DNA of 64,000 nucleotides from Paenibacillus camerounensis (GCF_000723885.1 NZ_CCDG010000026.1:62001-126000); one strand, 5' to 3'. Positions 18,901-27,522 are shown, numbered from the stretch's first letter. Numbers and translations: made by a program. Notes: generated by a model not told the origin, from the sequence alone.

Positions 18901-19030
18901 TTCGCTTGCCTCACTTTCCAGAATTCTTATACGTATCTAAATTAATAGTTTATCTGTAAATCATTTCAGAGTCTATCTTCAAGCTCATATATCAATGGTA
19001 TTTTTTAGCATATAATCTCTACAATACCCA

Positions 19031-19040
19031 AAGGAGGTGA
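19031..19040 (+). promoter_or_regulatory. Perfect Shine-Dalgarno of the precursor peptide
   Basis: aaggaggtga is fully complementary to the 16S 3' end and sits 6 nt before the ATG of the 33-residue peptide, which marks it as a real and strongly translated small gene. A TATAAT at 19011-19016 upstream may be its -10 box, but I see no good -35. Confidence 0.75.
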
Positions 19041-19046
19041 ATCTGT

Positions 19047-19148
19047 ATGAAAAAGGAAGAGCAAGAGCTGCTTGCCGCCATTCTGGAAGTCACCGAAGAG
19101 TTTGATAGCGTTACTACACGCGGGAACAACGTTAATAACATCCACTAG
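19047..19148 (+). CDS. Probable RiPP precursor peptide, 33 residues
   Basis: The peptide begins MKKEEQELLAAILEVTEEFD and ends SVTTRGNNVNNIH. The first 20 residues are an acidic amphipathic helix, as expected for a leader recognised by an RRE domain. The C-terminal 8-9 residues are Asn/Val/Ile/His after an R-G pair, a plausible core and cleavage site. There is no Cys, Lys or Trp in the core, so lanthipeptide, sactipeptide and lasso routes are unlikely; C-methylation or C-C/C-N bond chemistry on Asn, Val, Ile or His is possible. Its start has an ideal ribosome site, it is followed by a hairpin, and the next gene encodes a B12-type radical SAM enzyme, then an exporter. I recognise no family for the peptide. 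The RiPP role is inference from context. Confidence 0.7.
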   Translation: MKKEEQELLAAILEVTEEFDSVTTRGNNVNNIH

Positions 19149-19166
19149 CAGCCTTTCACGCCCCTG

Positions 19167-19196
19167 CCTCCTCATTGTAGCTTTCTAATGAGGAGG
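19167..19196 (+). terminator. Hairpin between precursor and maturase genes
   Basis: cctcctcatt / aatgaggagg, a perfect 10-bp stem with a 10-nt loop. The tract after it (tattctcttatt) is T-rich but interrupted, so it probably ends only part of the transcripts and gives more peptide than enzyme mRNA. The downstream arm also contains a GAGGAGG sequence that the stem would hide. Confidence 0.6.
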
Positions 19197-19222
19197 TATT
19201 CTCTTATTATGGAGGTCTTAGA

Positions 19223-21478
19223 ATGGTAAAAACGGCGCTTATATACCCTCCTGTCAGCGATCCTACATCGGGTTATCACAGCCTTTGCTGTTTGGCGGGC
19301 TATGCGCGGCAATACGGCTTTGAAGACATTGATATTATTGACAGTAACATTGACTCGTGGCTATATACAGTAGCCCCTGAACAAATCGGGATGACGATGC
19401 AATCTGTCAAAGAACGGAGTGCGCAGCTTCAAACCAAGGAACAGCTTACACCAGTTGAACAAATGGAGCTGCATTACGCACTCAAAGTGCAGGGTACGAA
19501 TTTCGCAGAGGCTCTGCCGGCTGCACTGCATACGTTCCGAGACGAAGCTGCTTTTTTTGACTACAGGCTGTATACCAGCGCTGTTGAGACCGTGATGCTC
19601 TGGATGGATGCCTTATCTTTAAAAGGCTACCCGGGGCAGTTCCGGGGGTTCAGCCTGGCGACCAGCGGATTTTATAATATCTTCAGCTCGCAGGATATGC
19701 GTGATCCTGAAATTACCGGGATGATCTCCCGGCCGTTCGCTGATTATTACAGCAAGGAATTGATTCCCGGGATAATTACAGGCGGCTATTCGCTTGTCGG
19801 CATCAGCATCACCTATGTCGCCCAAATCCCCTTTGCACTCAGCATGGCACGCCTTATCCGGACAAGCTGTCCGGAGATCCGGATTATCTTCGGCGGCACT
19901 GCCGTCTCGGATTACTGGAAATACATTTTGGACAAAAAAGATTTCTATGCAGTATTCGGCCAGGCAGATGCCTGCATTATCGGTGAAGGCGAGAGTGCCT
20001 TTGTCTCTATCCTCCAGGCCTTGGAGCACGGTACTCCTATACCTTCTTCTCCGAATATCGCTCTGCACCCAAGGCATCAGGCCGCGCATGACCCGGCAGT
20101 TCTGAGCATTAAATATGAAGATATTTGCTCCTTTCCGGTGCCGGAGTACAGCAAGCTACCCTGGGAGAAATATCTGTCCCCGTTTCCGTTCATTTACTAT
20201 TCGCCTTCGCGGGGGTGCTACTGGAACCGGTGTACCTTTTGTGATTACGGCTTGAACACCGATTCGCCTACAAGCCCCTGGCGGCAATACCCGCTGGATA
20301 AAATCATCGAAGATTTGAGGACGCTCGCCGTCACCTTCAAATATATTTATTTCTCAGTGGACGTGCTTTCTCCTGCCTTGCTCCTGAAGCTTGCAGCAGC
20401 CATTCTGGAAGAAGGGCTCGATATCCGCTGGGGAGCAGAGATCCGGCTTGAGGAATACTGGACACCGGAACGCTGTCAATTGCTGCATCAAAGCGGCTGT
20501 ACCGCCATCTCGGTCGGCTTTGAATCCGGCAACCAGCGGATATTGAATCTGATTAATAAAGGAACCCAGGTTGACCGGCTGCAGGAAACGATTCAAATGT
20601 TCAGCGAAGCCGGCATTGGCGTGCAAATTATGGGCTTTACCGGCTTCCCTACGGAAACGGTTGAAGATGCTCTGAACTCCGTTGATTTTTTGGAGAAGAA
20701 TACCAGGCATTGGACCTTTGGCGGACTCGGCCAATTTGTCTTAACCAAAGGTGCCATTATAGCCAAAGAGCCGGAACGCTTCAATATTCTTGGTGTCCGG
20801 CCGTTCGAGGGGGAGGATGTGGCATGGCGGCTGCATTACAGTGAGCCTGAGGATCTTCTGGCTGACTCTTCCCGCTGCGGGCCGAAGGAGCTGACTGAGG
20901 CCAAAGCCTCCTTGCGGGGAAGTCTGCTGGACCGTCCATGGGTTGGGGGAGTGGATACTGCACATTCGATGTTCTATCACGACAGGTTCGGAAATAACAT
21001 CCTGAGCGTCATTGGCGGTGCAAATCATACACCGGCTAACGTAGACACAGTCATGGAATTAAACGGTCATCTTCTTGAGGGATATTATTACCTTCCTGTA
21101 CACAAGCTGTTCAGCAAAAAGGACCTCGACCACATCCTTGATACCTCCGAACGCGAAGGAAAGGCCGTCACCGCACAAAATATATCAGAGCTGCTTCAGT
21201 GGTGGAAACCGGATGTTCCCGGCTACGCAGAGCCGCAGGAGCAGCAGCTGTTCGTCCGGCGGGACGGTACTCTTTTTCCGTTTCCCGCCCCGATGATTGT
21301 TTTTTTGCGGAGGTTCGAGCATGGCTTAAGCTTAACGGAGCTGCTTCAGCACTCCTCGCAGCAGGAGTTCCATACCAAGCTGTGGCAGCACTGTATCAGC
21401 AACCGGTTTCTGCGGCTGAAACAGCCGCCGGTACCGGTGGCATACGGAGCCTTGGACAGAGGAGGCATGTTCAGTTGA
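19223..21478 (+). CDS. B12-binding radical SAM enzyme, probable RiPP maturase
   Basis: 751 residues. The N-terminal ~280 residues resemble a cobalamin-binding Rossmann domain (A-L-I-Y-P-P-V-S-D-P-T-S-G-Y, I-I-F-G-G-T-A-V-S, I-I-G-E-G-E) without the base-off D-x-H-x-x-G motif. The radical SAM core starts at S-R-G-C-Y-W-N-R-C-T-F-C; the cluster cysteines are C332, C337 and C340, that is C-x4-C-x2-C rather than the usual C-x3-C-x2-C. The G-F-E-S-G and E-I-R-L-E strands follow. The last ~70 residues (R-R-D-G-T-L-F-P-F-P-A-P ... G-L-S-L-T-E-L-L) look like a PqqD/RRE winged helix that would bind the leader. GGAGG lies 7 nt before the ATG. B12-rSAM relatives in such operons C-methylate peptides, but the reaction here is unproven. 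Confidence 0.85.
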   Translation: MVKTALIYPPVSDPTSGYHSLCCLAGYARQYGFEDIDIIDSNIDSWLYTVAPEQIGMTMQSVKERSAQLQTKEQLTPVEQMELHYALKVQGTNFAEALPAALHTFRDEAAFFDYRLYTSAVETVMLWMDALSLKGYPGQFRGFSLATSGFYNIFSSQDMRDPEITGMISRPFADYYSKELIPGIITGGYSLVGISITYVAQIPFALSMARLIRTSCPEIRIIFGGTAVSDYWKYILDKKDFYAVFGQADACIIGEGESAFVSILQALEHGTPIPSSPNIALHPRHQAAHDPAVLSIKYEDICSFPVPEYSKLPWEKYLSPFPFIYYSPSRGCYWNRCTFCDYGLNTDSPTSPWRQYPLDKIIEDLRTLAVTFKYIYFSVDVLSPALLLKLAAAILEEGLDIRWGAEIRLEEYWTPERCQLLHQSGCTAISVGFESGNQRILNLINKGTQVDRLQETIQMFSEAGIGVQIMGFTGFPTETVEDALNSVDFLEKNTRHWTFGGLGQFVLTKGAIIAKEPERFNILGVRPFEGEDVAWRLHYSEPEDLLADSSRCGPKELTEAKASLRGSLLDRPWVGGVDTAHSMFYHDRFGNNILSVIGGANHTPANVDTVMELNGHLLEGYYYLPVHKLFSKKDLDHILDTSEREGKAVTAQNISELLQWWKPDVPGYAEPQEQQLFVRRDGTLFPFPAPMIVFLRRFEHGLSLTELLQHSSQQEFHTKLWQHCISNRFLRLKQPPVPVAYGALDRGGMFS

Positions 21479-22761
21479 ATTCCGCAGTAAGCAAGCCTAA
21501 TTACAGGCTCCTCCTGCAGCATAATGCGGACTTCCGCTATTTATGGCTGGCCCGTGCCTGCTCCTTCTTCGGGGATTCCTTATACAATCTGGCGATCAGC
21601 TGGCTTGTGTATTCGATGACTGGCTCCTCACTCCAGGTGGGGCTTGTAATCGTCACCAAATTCCTGCCGGAAATGATACTCGGCCTATTCATCGGGGCCT
21701 GGGTTGACCGCTTTAACAAAAAAATCCTGATGCAGATCTCCGATGCCGCTCAAGCCCTGCTCACCGGAACCCTTGCTGTGCTCATGTTAACCGGTCAGCT
21801 GCAGCTGCTGCATATCTATCTGATTACAGCTGCCCTTGCGATAATGGGCAATCTGTTCGGGACTTCACAGAGCTCCTTAATGCCCGAGCTCATCGCAGAT
21901 AAAGCCTATCTTATCCCGGCTAACTCACTGATGTCTGTTTCCCTGCAAGTCACCCGTATTCTGGGTACGGTTGCCGGCGGAATACTGGTGGCCTCCATTG
22001 GAAATTCAGGAGCCGTGATTGTAGATGCGGTATCCTTTATCCTCTCGCTCGCCCTGATTCAGCGGATTAAATTCCGCAGCAGGACCAAAAGACAACCCGG
22101 CACTGCCGGGTTGTCCATCTTCGCGGAAATTCATGAGGGCTGGGGATGGCTGCGGGGGCAGACTGCCCTGCTGCTGCTTATCCTTCTCGGTACACTCAGC
22201 AACATTGCCCTGGGGCCAAGCAATGTGCTCCCCCCTATGCTGATCGGGGAGCTGCTGCAGGGCGATTCCCGCGAGCTTGGTCTTTTCAATGCAGCTATTG
22301 GTGCCGGTCTGCTTCTGGGCGGACTCTTTGTCGGCAGCAGGTCGCCCCGGAGAATCGGCCTCTGGTTCTCACTCGGGCTGGGGATTCAAGGCCTCGGCAT
22401 GGGCGTGATCGCACTATCTCCTGCACTCTGGCCGGCCTGCTTCGGCAACTTGCTTCTGGGCTTCGGAGTAACCGTTACAGTAATCCCGATGAGCACCCTG
22501 TTTCAGCTCCTGGTACCGTCTCAGCTTCGGGGACGCGTCAACAGCATCAGTTCCCTGGCCTTTAACCTCTCTATCCCGTTTACCTACGGCGGAGTAGGTA
22601 TTCTGGCCGACAGCATCGGTGTAGCCGTTTGCTTCGGAATTGCCGCTGCCCTGTTTGCCGTCTGCCTGACCGCCGGGCTGTCCAATCCTCATCTGCGCAG
22701 CCTTGACATTCTGGCTCCGCCATCGTCCCGTGCACCTGACCGGGAATTTCATGCAGGGTAA
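21475..22761 (+). CDS. MFS exporter (MFS_3/TMR type)
   Basis: 428 residues, about 12 transmembrane helices. The N-terminal motif F-R-Y-L-W-L-A-R-A-C-S-F-F-G-D-S-L-Y-N-L-A-I-S-W-L-V-Y and the following G-A-W-V-D-R-F-N-K-K loop are typical of the macrolide/enterobactin exporter branch of MFS. The start is TTG 21475, overlapping the radical SAM stop (TTGA), with GGAGG 9 nt upstream. The frame is open further back but only into the enzyme gene. Its coupling to the maturase suggests it exports the finished peptide or protects the host; no cleaving peptidase gene lies next to it. Confidence 0.88.
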   Translation: MNSAVSKPNYRLLLQHNADFRYLWLARACSFFGDSLYNLAISWLVYSMTGSSLQVGLVIVTKFLPEMILGLFIGAWVDRFNKKILMQISDAAQALLTGTLAVLMLTGQLQLLHIYLITAALAIMGNLFGTSQSSLMPELIADKAYLIPANSLMSVSLQVTRILGTVAGGILVASIGNSGAVIVDAVSFILSLALIQRIKFRSRTKRQPGTAGLSIFAEIHEGWGWLRGQTALLLLILLGTLSNIALGPSNVLPPMLIGELLQGDSRELGLFNAAIGAGLLLGGLFVGSRSPRRIGLWFSLGLGIQGLGMGVIALSPALWPACFGNLLLGFGVTVTVIPMSTLFQLLVPSQLRGRVNSISSLAFNLSIPFTYGGVGILADSIGVAVCFGIAAALFAVCLTAGLSNPHLRSLDILAPPSSRAPDREFHAG

Positions 22762-22783
22762 TATCAGGGTGCAGGATATCGGA

Positions 22784-23152
22784 TTAGCCTTTGCTGTGAA
22801 GGGTAACCAGATAGCCGTCCGGGTCGGCAAAGGTAAAGGTCCGCCCGAAGGGGCCGTCAATGGGTGCGGAAGCAATCTTTACGCCTCCTGCAGTAAGCTT
22901 GTCATGGATTTCTTGCGTATCAGGGGCATAGAGCCACAGAGCAACACCGAGTCCAGGCTGAGTGCCTGAACCAAGCTCTGTTCCCGGCAACAGGTCACGA
23001 AGTGCAAATGCAATAGGCTTTGTATCAAAGACTACAGCATGCGGCGGTCCGGCTTGCGAGCGGACCAGTCCGAGATAGTGTTGATAGAATTCTGCTGAGC
23101 TCTCCAGATTGCTCACCTGAAGGGAAATGAAATCGGGTCCAATGGCTGACAT
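22784..23152 (-). CDS. VOC-family (glyoxalase/bleomycin-resistance fold) protein
   Basis: 122 residues, one VOC domain. Seen: D-F-I-S-L-Q-V-S-N-L-E-S-S-A-E-F-Y at the N-terminus, G-V-A-L-W-L-Y in the middle and T-F-T-F-A-D-P-D-G-Y-L-V-T-L at the end. Start 23152 has AAAGGAG 6 nt upstream. It converges on the MFS gene and follows the WYL regulator on the same strand at 103 nt. The metal ligands and substrate cannot be assigned; dioxygenase, lyase or drug-binding roles are all possible. Confidence 0.85.
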   Translation of the reverse strand: MSAIGPDFISLQVSNLESSAEFYQHYLGLVRSQAGPPHAVVFDTKPIAFALRDLLPGTELGSGTQPGLGVALWLYAPDTQEIHDKLTAGGVKIASAPIDGPFGRTFTFADPDGYLVTLHSKG

Positions 23153-23255
23153 AATATTCTCCTTTGTATGCGGGTTTGTGTAAGATGCTAATACAAGTCT
23201 TAACACCAGCTCTTGTATATCCTGATTATACGGGCACCCTCCTGCCAACAGTATG

Positions 23256-24206
23256 TCAGTAGCGTTCTTGCATTTTGCTGATTTCTTCTCTGATCCGGTT
23301 TCTGAAGGACTCAGGTTCAGTGACTACCACATCTGCACCCCACCCAAGCATCCAGCTCAGCAACTCCTCCGGCTCACGGACACGAAAAGTAGCATGGTAC
23401 CCATCCTCTCTAGCTTCAGAAGTCTCCATATAATAGTTGTTCGCCTCTTCTACTCTATCGGCGATGTCTGAATTAAAAATGGCGCAGACCTGTATGCCGC
23501 GGGTATCCTTAGGCCGATAGGATTGCAGGTTGAAGTGATCAGGAAGCTGAAACGGTTCATCTGTCACGGTAAGCTCACTGATTCTGGAGACACGAAAATG
23601 GCGAATATCCTTCCGCAGGTCACAGAAGGCAAGTAACAGCCAGCCGTTCTGCTCATCATGCGCAAGTCCGAATGGCGATACCGTTCGCACAGTTACCCTG
23701 CTCCCGTCCGCTTTAGCAACCCGCTTGTTATAGGCAAAACAAATCTTCTTGCTCTCCAGCATCGCTTCACGAATGATTCCCAAGTGCTCTTTCTCCCGCA
23801 GCATGACGGCCATCTCATCTTTTTGGAGCAGCCGGATGCCTCCTTGTATCCGGCTTGTCTCCTCACGGATGGGGCCAGACAGAATGGCCTCTATTTTTTT
23901 GCCGGAAGAACGGGCACTGCTGCGAAAAGCCGGATCATAACGTTTTTCGATGAATTCAGCGCCAAGAACAAGTGACACCGCTTCTTCTACTGTAAAACTA
24001 ATGGGCGGAAGAAAGTAGCCTTCCATTAAAGAATAGCCTAATCCTGTCTCACCAATGATGGGAACACCTGCCTCACTCAAAGCCTGCATATCACGATAAA
24101 TCGTTCTTACACTGACTCCCAAAACCTCTGCTAATTCATCAGCTGTCTGCAATCTGCTTCGCTGCAGCTCTATCACAATCGCTAAAAGACGCTCTGTTTT
24201 ATTCAA
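23256..24206 (-). CDS. HTH-WYL (YafY-type) transcriptional regulator
   Basis: 316 residues from a TTG at 24206, or 320 from a GTG at 24218. Both starts are imperfect: AAGGGAG lies 11 nt before TTG but touches the GTG. Residues 1-65 are a DeoR-like winged helix (T-A-D-E-L-A-E-V-L-G-V-S-V-R-T-I-Y-R-D-M), followed by the WYL ligand-binding domain (F-A-Y-N-K-R, R-T-V-S-P-F-G-L, W-L-L-L-A-F-C-D-L-R) and a C-terminal extension. It probably controls the VOC gene and itself; the ligand is unknown. Divergent from the P-type ATPase. Confidence 0.88.
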   Translation of the reverse strand: MNKTERLLAIVIELQRSRLQTADELAEVLGVSVRTIYRDMQALSEAGVPIIGETGLGYSLMEGYFLPPISFTVEEAVSLVLGAEFIEKRYDPAFRSSARSSGKKIEAILSGPIREETSRIQGGIRLLQKDEMAVMLREKEHLGIIREAMLESKKICFAYNKRVAKADGSRVTVRTVSPFGLAHDEQNGWLLLAFCDLRKDIRHFRVSRISELTVTDEPFQLPDHFNLQSYRPKDTRGIQVCAIFNSDIADRVEEANNYYMETSEAREDGYHATFRVREPEELLSWMLGWGADVVVTEPESFRNRIREEISKMQERY

Positions 24207-24328
24207 TTCAGGCTGCACTCCCTTGCGTAGAATTCATCTGTTCGGCACCAGTACCGATTTTTTTTGAAACCTGTTCTGTCAACTTTAGCATTTATCTGCT
24301 CCTTATGTGAACATTTCATAACGACTTC

Positions 24329-24389
24329 CCTCTGAAGCGTTTGCCTCGGTGCTATCCCGTTTAATGAATGGGAAGATTTAAACCAGAGG
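24329..24389 (+). promoter_or_regulatory. Possible structured leader of the P-type ATPase gene
   Basis: cctctg (24329-24334) is complementary to cagagg (24384-24389), which is the first half of the gene's Shine-Dalgarno, and tccc (24354) pairs with ggga (24370) inside. Folding would hide the ribosome site. I recognise no known riboswitch class. Confidence 0.25.
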
Positions 24390-24400
24390 AGGCGACTGAC

Positions 24401-27142
24401 TTGGCAGAGAAGCAGGACAAATTGTGGCATGCCTTGGACAGCCAGCATACGCTGGAAGCATTGAAGACCGACAGTGAACAGGGCTTGAGTAGTGGCGAGG
24501 CTAAGAACCGCCTGGACCGGTATGGGAAAAATGAGCTGCCGGAGGGAAAGAAAACACCGGTTATCCTTAAGTTTTTAAAGCATTTTAACGACGTGCTGAT
24601 TTACATTTTGCTGGCAGCCGCCGTTGTTATGGCCATATTGGGCCACTTTAGTGACACCGTCGTCATCGTTATCGTAGCCATCGTTAATGCAACAATCGGT
24701 TTCATGCAGGAGCACCGGGCCGAACAGGCACTGGAGGGCATCAAAAATATGCTGTCTCCTGAGGCGCAGGTGCGGCGCGATGGAAACCTCACTAAAATTG
24801 AAGCGGCGGAGGTCGTACCGGGTGATATCGTGCTGCTAAGTGCGGGGGATAAAATTCCGGCAGATCTCAGAATGCTCAGCAGTGATAACCTGAAGGTTGA
24901 GGAATCCGCACTGACCGGCGAATCCACCTCTGTTGAGAAGCAGACGGGCGCGCTGGAGAAGGAAGTGACGCTGGGCGACCGGACCAACATTGTTTTTTCC
25001 GGGACGACCGTCTCATCCGGCACGGGGACCGGCGTAGCGGTAGCAACCGGGGATCAGACGGAAATCGGCAAAATAAACAAGTCGATTGCCTCCGTTGAAG
25101 AACAAAGCACACCGCTGCTGAAACAGACTGCCCATTTCGGCAAGATGGTATCCATCGTTATAGTTGCCGTGGCTGCACTGATGTTCGGATTCGGGTATTG
25201 GCTGCGTGATTATGAAGTCGGAGAGCTGCTGCTGTCGGTCATCGGTCTGGCTGTAGCGGCAATCCCCGAAGGCCTACCGGCCATTCTGTCCATTATCTTA
25301 GCAATCGGTGTACAAAATATGGCGAAAAGAAAAGCAATTGTCCGCAATTTGCCTTCGGTAGAAACGCTCGGTGCTGTTTCGGTCATCTGCTCGGACAAAA
25401 CAGGCACCCTGACCAAAAACGAAATGACGGTCACCTCTGTGGTAACCTCCTCCCGGGAATACGAGGTAACAGGAACGGGCTACGCTCCTGAAGGCGAAAT
25501 TCGCCGGGACAAAGAGCAGGAAGCCGACCCTGAAGAGGACCGGACGCTGAAGCATCTGCTGATATGCGGAGTAACCTGCAACGATTCTGTTCTGACCAAA
25601 GAAGATGGTAAATGGGCGCTTCAAGGTGATCCTACGGAAGGCTGCCTGCTTACGCTTGCGGGAAAGGCGCAATCCGGGGTGCCTGAACTGGAAATAACAT
25701 CGAAGCTGCCGTTCGACTCCGAGTACAAATACATGGCGGTGTTGACGAAGGATGAGGGCCGACCGCTTATCTACGTCAAGGGTGCACCTGATCGCCTGTT
25801 TGAGATGGCTGGCAGCCAGGCGGAGGATGATGGCGTAGCCCCGTTCAATGCCGGCTTCTGGCGTGACCAGATGCAGGCACATGCCCGCAAAGGGCAGCGG
25901 GTCATCGGACTTGCGATGAAGGAGCTGCCGGAAGGGGCGTCCCCTGATCAGGTAGATCATGACGATCTGAAGGAAGGGCTTGTATTTCTGGGACTGGCGG
26001 GCATCGTCGATCCGCCGCGCGATGAGGTGGGGGACGCTATCCGCGAGTGCAAGAATGCAGGCATCGAGGTTAAAATGATTACCGGCGACCATAAGGAAAC
26101 CGCGATGGCGATCGGCAAACAGCTCGGCATCGGTGACGGCGAGCATTCAATCGAAGGCCGGGAGCTGGACCGTATGTCTAAGGAGGAGCTGCAGGAGGCC
26201 GCCCGGCAGTACTCTATCTTTGCCCGGACCAGTCCGCAAAACAAGCTGCAGCTGGTCGAAGCGCTGCAAAGCAGCGGCAGCATCTGCGCCATGACCGGCG
26301 ACGGGGTGAATGACGCGCCGGCCCTCAAGCGGGCTGATGTAGGCGTTGCAATGGGCATTAAGGGAACAGAGGTGTCCAAGGATGCTTCGGAAATGGTGCT
26401 GGCCGATGACAACTTCAGCACCATCGTCCAGGCGGTGAAGGAAGGCCGGCGTGTCTACGACAATCTGAAAAAAACCATCCTGTTCATTCTGCCGACTAAC
26501 GGTGCTGAAAGCTTCCTGATCATGGCGAGCATCCTGCTGGGCACCGTGATTCCGCTGACGCCTATCCAGATTCTGTGGGTTAATATGGTCAGCTCGGTTA
26601 CCGTTTCCCTGGCGCTGGCGTTCGAGCGAATCGAGCCGGGTGCCATGAAACGGCCGCCCCGCAATCCGGCTGCGCCCCTGCTGAGCAAGTATTATATCTT
26701 CAGAATACTGTTTGTGTCGGTATTGCTAGGCGGCGGGACGCTGGCGATGAGCATGTCCCTGCTGGATAACGGATATGACCAGAGCGTCGTCAACACCGTT
26801 ACAATGCAGACCATCGTTCTGGCCCAGATGTTCCATTTATTCAACTGCCGGACAGAGCTGGAGCCGGCGTTCGGCAAAGGCTTTTTCGCCAACAAAGCCG
26901 TATTCGTCGTATCCGCTCTGCTGATCCTATTCCAGCTGTCCATCACCTATCTGCCGTTCATGAACAAGGTGTTCGGTACAGTGCCGATCGGCCTGTCCTA
27001 CTGGTCGTTCCCGCTTATGATGGGGGCTGCGGTATTCGTCATTATTGAAATCGAAAAGACCATTACGCGCACCATCGTCCGCCGCCGAAGCGCAGGCAAC
27101 ATCAGCGGCGAGGGCGGCGTTAAGAATGCGGCTTCATCGTGA
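24401..27142 (+). CDS. P2A-type cation-transporting ATPase (Ca2+ type)
   Basis: 913 residues, the SERCA/PMR1-like architecture. N-terminal cation-ATPase domain, two TM helices, actuator domain with S-A-L-T-G-E-S-T-S-V, TM pair with the ion-binding A-V-A-A-I-P-E-G-L-P, phosphorylation motif C-S-D-K-T-G-T-L-T, nucleotide domain with K-G-A-P-D, hinge M-T-G-D-G-V-N-D-A-P-A-L, then six TM helices. P-E-G-L-P and the N-x-x-S-x-x-T-type last helices point to Ca2+ (possibly Mn2+) export. I chose TTG 24401 because AGAGGAGG is 8 nt upstream; an ATG 33 nt earlier lacks any site. Divergent from the WYL gene. Confidence 0.9.
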   Translation: MAEKQDKLWHALDSQHTLEALKTDSEQGLSSGEAKNRLDRYGKNELPEGKKTPVILKFLKHFNDVLIYILLAAAVVMAILGHFSDTVVIVIVAIVNATIGFMQEHRAEQALEGIKNMLSPEAQVRRDGNLTKIEAAEVVPGDIVLLSAGDKIPADLRMLSSDNLKVEESALTGESTSVEKQTGALEKEVTLGDRTNIVFSGTTVSSGTGTGVAVATGDQTEIGKINKSIASVEEQSTPLLKQTAHFGKMVSIVIVAVAALMFGFGYWLRDYEVGELLLSVIGLAVAAIPEGLPAILSIILAIGVQNMAKRKAIVRNLPSVETLGAVSVICSDKTGTLTKNEMTVTSVVTSSREYEVTGTGYAPEGEIRRDKEQEADPEEDRTLKHLLICGVTCNDSVLTKEDGKWALQGDPTEGCLLTLAGKAQSGVPELEITSKLPFDSEYKYMAVLTKDEGRPLIYVKGAPDRLFEMAGSQAEDDGVAPFNAGFWRDQMQAHARKGQRVIGLAMKELPEGASPDQVDHDDLKEGLVFLGLAGIVDPPRDEVGDAIRECKNAGIEVKMITGDHKETAMAIGKQLGIGDGEHSIEGRELDRMSKEELQEAARQYSIFARTSPQNKLQLVEALQSSGSICAMTGDGVNDAPALKRADVGVAMGIKGTEVSKDASEMVLADDNFSTIVQAVKEGRRVYDNLKKTILFILPTNGAESFLIMASILLGTVIPLTPIQILWVNMVSSVTVSLALAFERIEPGAMKRPPRNPAAPLLSKYYIFRILFVSVLLGGGTLAMSMSLLDNGYDQSVVNTVTMQTIVLAQMFHLFNCRTELEPAFGKGFFANKAVFVVSALLILFQLSITYLPFMNKVFGTVPIGLSYWSFPLMMGAAVFVIIEIEKTITRTIVRRRSAGNISGEGGVKNAASS

Positions 27143-27175
27143 GTCTGGAGGCTCACGAGTTCGGGGTCTATACAG

Positions 27176-27226
27176 CAGCAGCCCGGGTACACATGTTAAT
27201 GTGTATAGCCGGGCTGCTGTTTTTTA
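27176..27226 (+). terminator. Terminator of the ATPase gene
   Basis: cagcagcccgg / ccgggctgctg with an at-rich inner gtacacat/atgtgtat stem, then a run of six T. A smaller hairpin gtgag/ctcac lies right at the stop codon. Confidence 0.85.
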
Positions 27227-27433
27227 ATTTAAACACGCGGCAGTTAGAATAAAAATATATAGGACGTGATTAAGAGGCTAACCAAACGGCTCCTGTTCCC
27301 TCCTTAGGCAAAACGTTGGACGGCGGATTGATCTCCCCTGCCAAGCGTTAACCTCAGTCCGTCAGCTCAGAGTCAAATTCGTTATAAGTGTACTTGGTAC
27401 AATTAAAACAAGGGAAATCAGTCTTTATAGGGA

Positions 27434-27522
27434 GATAACTGTATTCTGTACATCTATTTTCCTCGAAAAAGCCGTTTCCGGTCGTTTTCGGCAAATATAA
27501 ATGTATAGATTGCAGTTAAAAC
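27434..27522. repeat. Long imperfect inverted repeat in a 500-nt gene-free stretch
   Basis: Positions 27227-27732 hold no gene. Inside them, taactgtattctgtacatct (from 27436) and onward is an imperfect inverted copy of the segment ending at about 27520 (atgtatagattgcagtta). The arms are about 40 nt with roughly three quarters matching, and the centre is gtttcc. Downstream the hexamer ttgcag recurs. It may be a dispersed intergenic element of this genus or a decayed MITE. I see no other copy in the window. Confidence 0.5.

Noticed and set aside
21199-21474. N-terminal 92-residue extension of the MFS exporter
   Set aside because: It would overlap the radical SAM gene by 280 nt; the TTG at 21475 has GGAGG and begins exactly where the family does.
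25298-26146. A 282-codon minus-strand frame inside the ATPase gene
   Set aside because: Antisense shadow of a strongly conserved P-type ATPase; composition of the translation is not protein-like.
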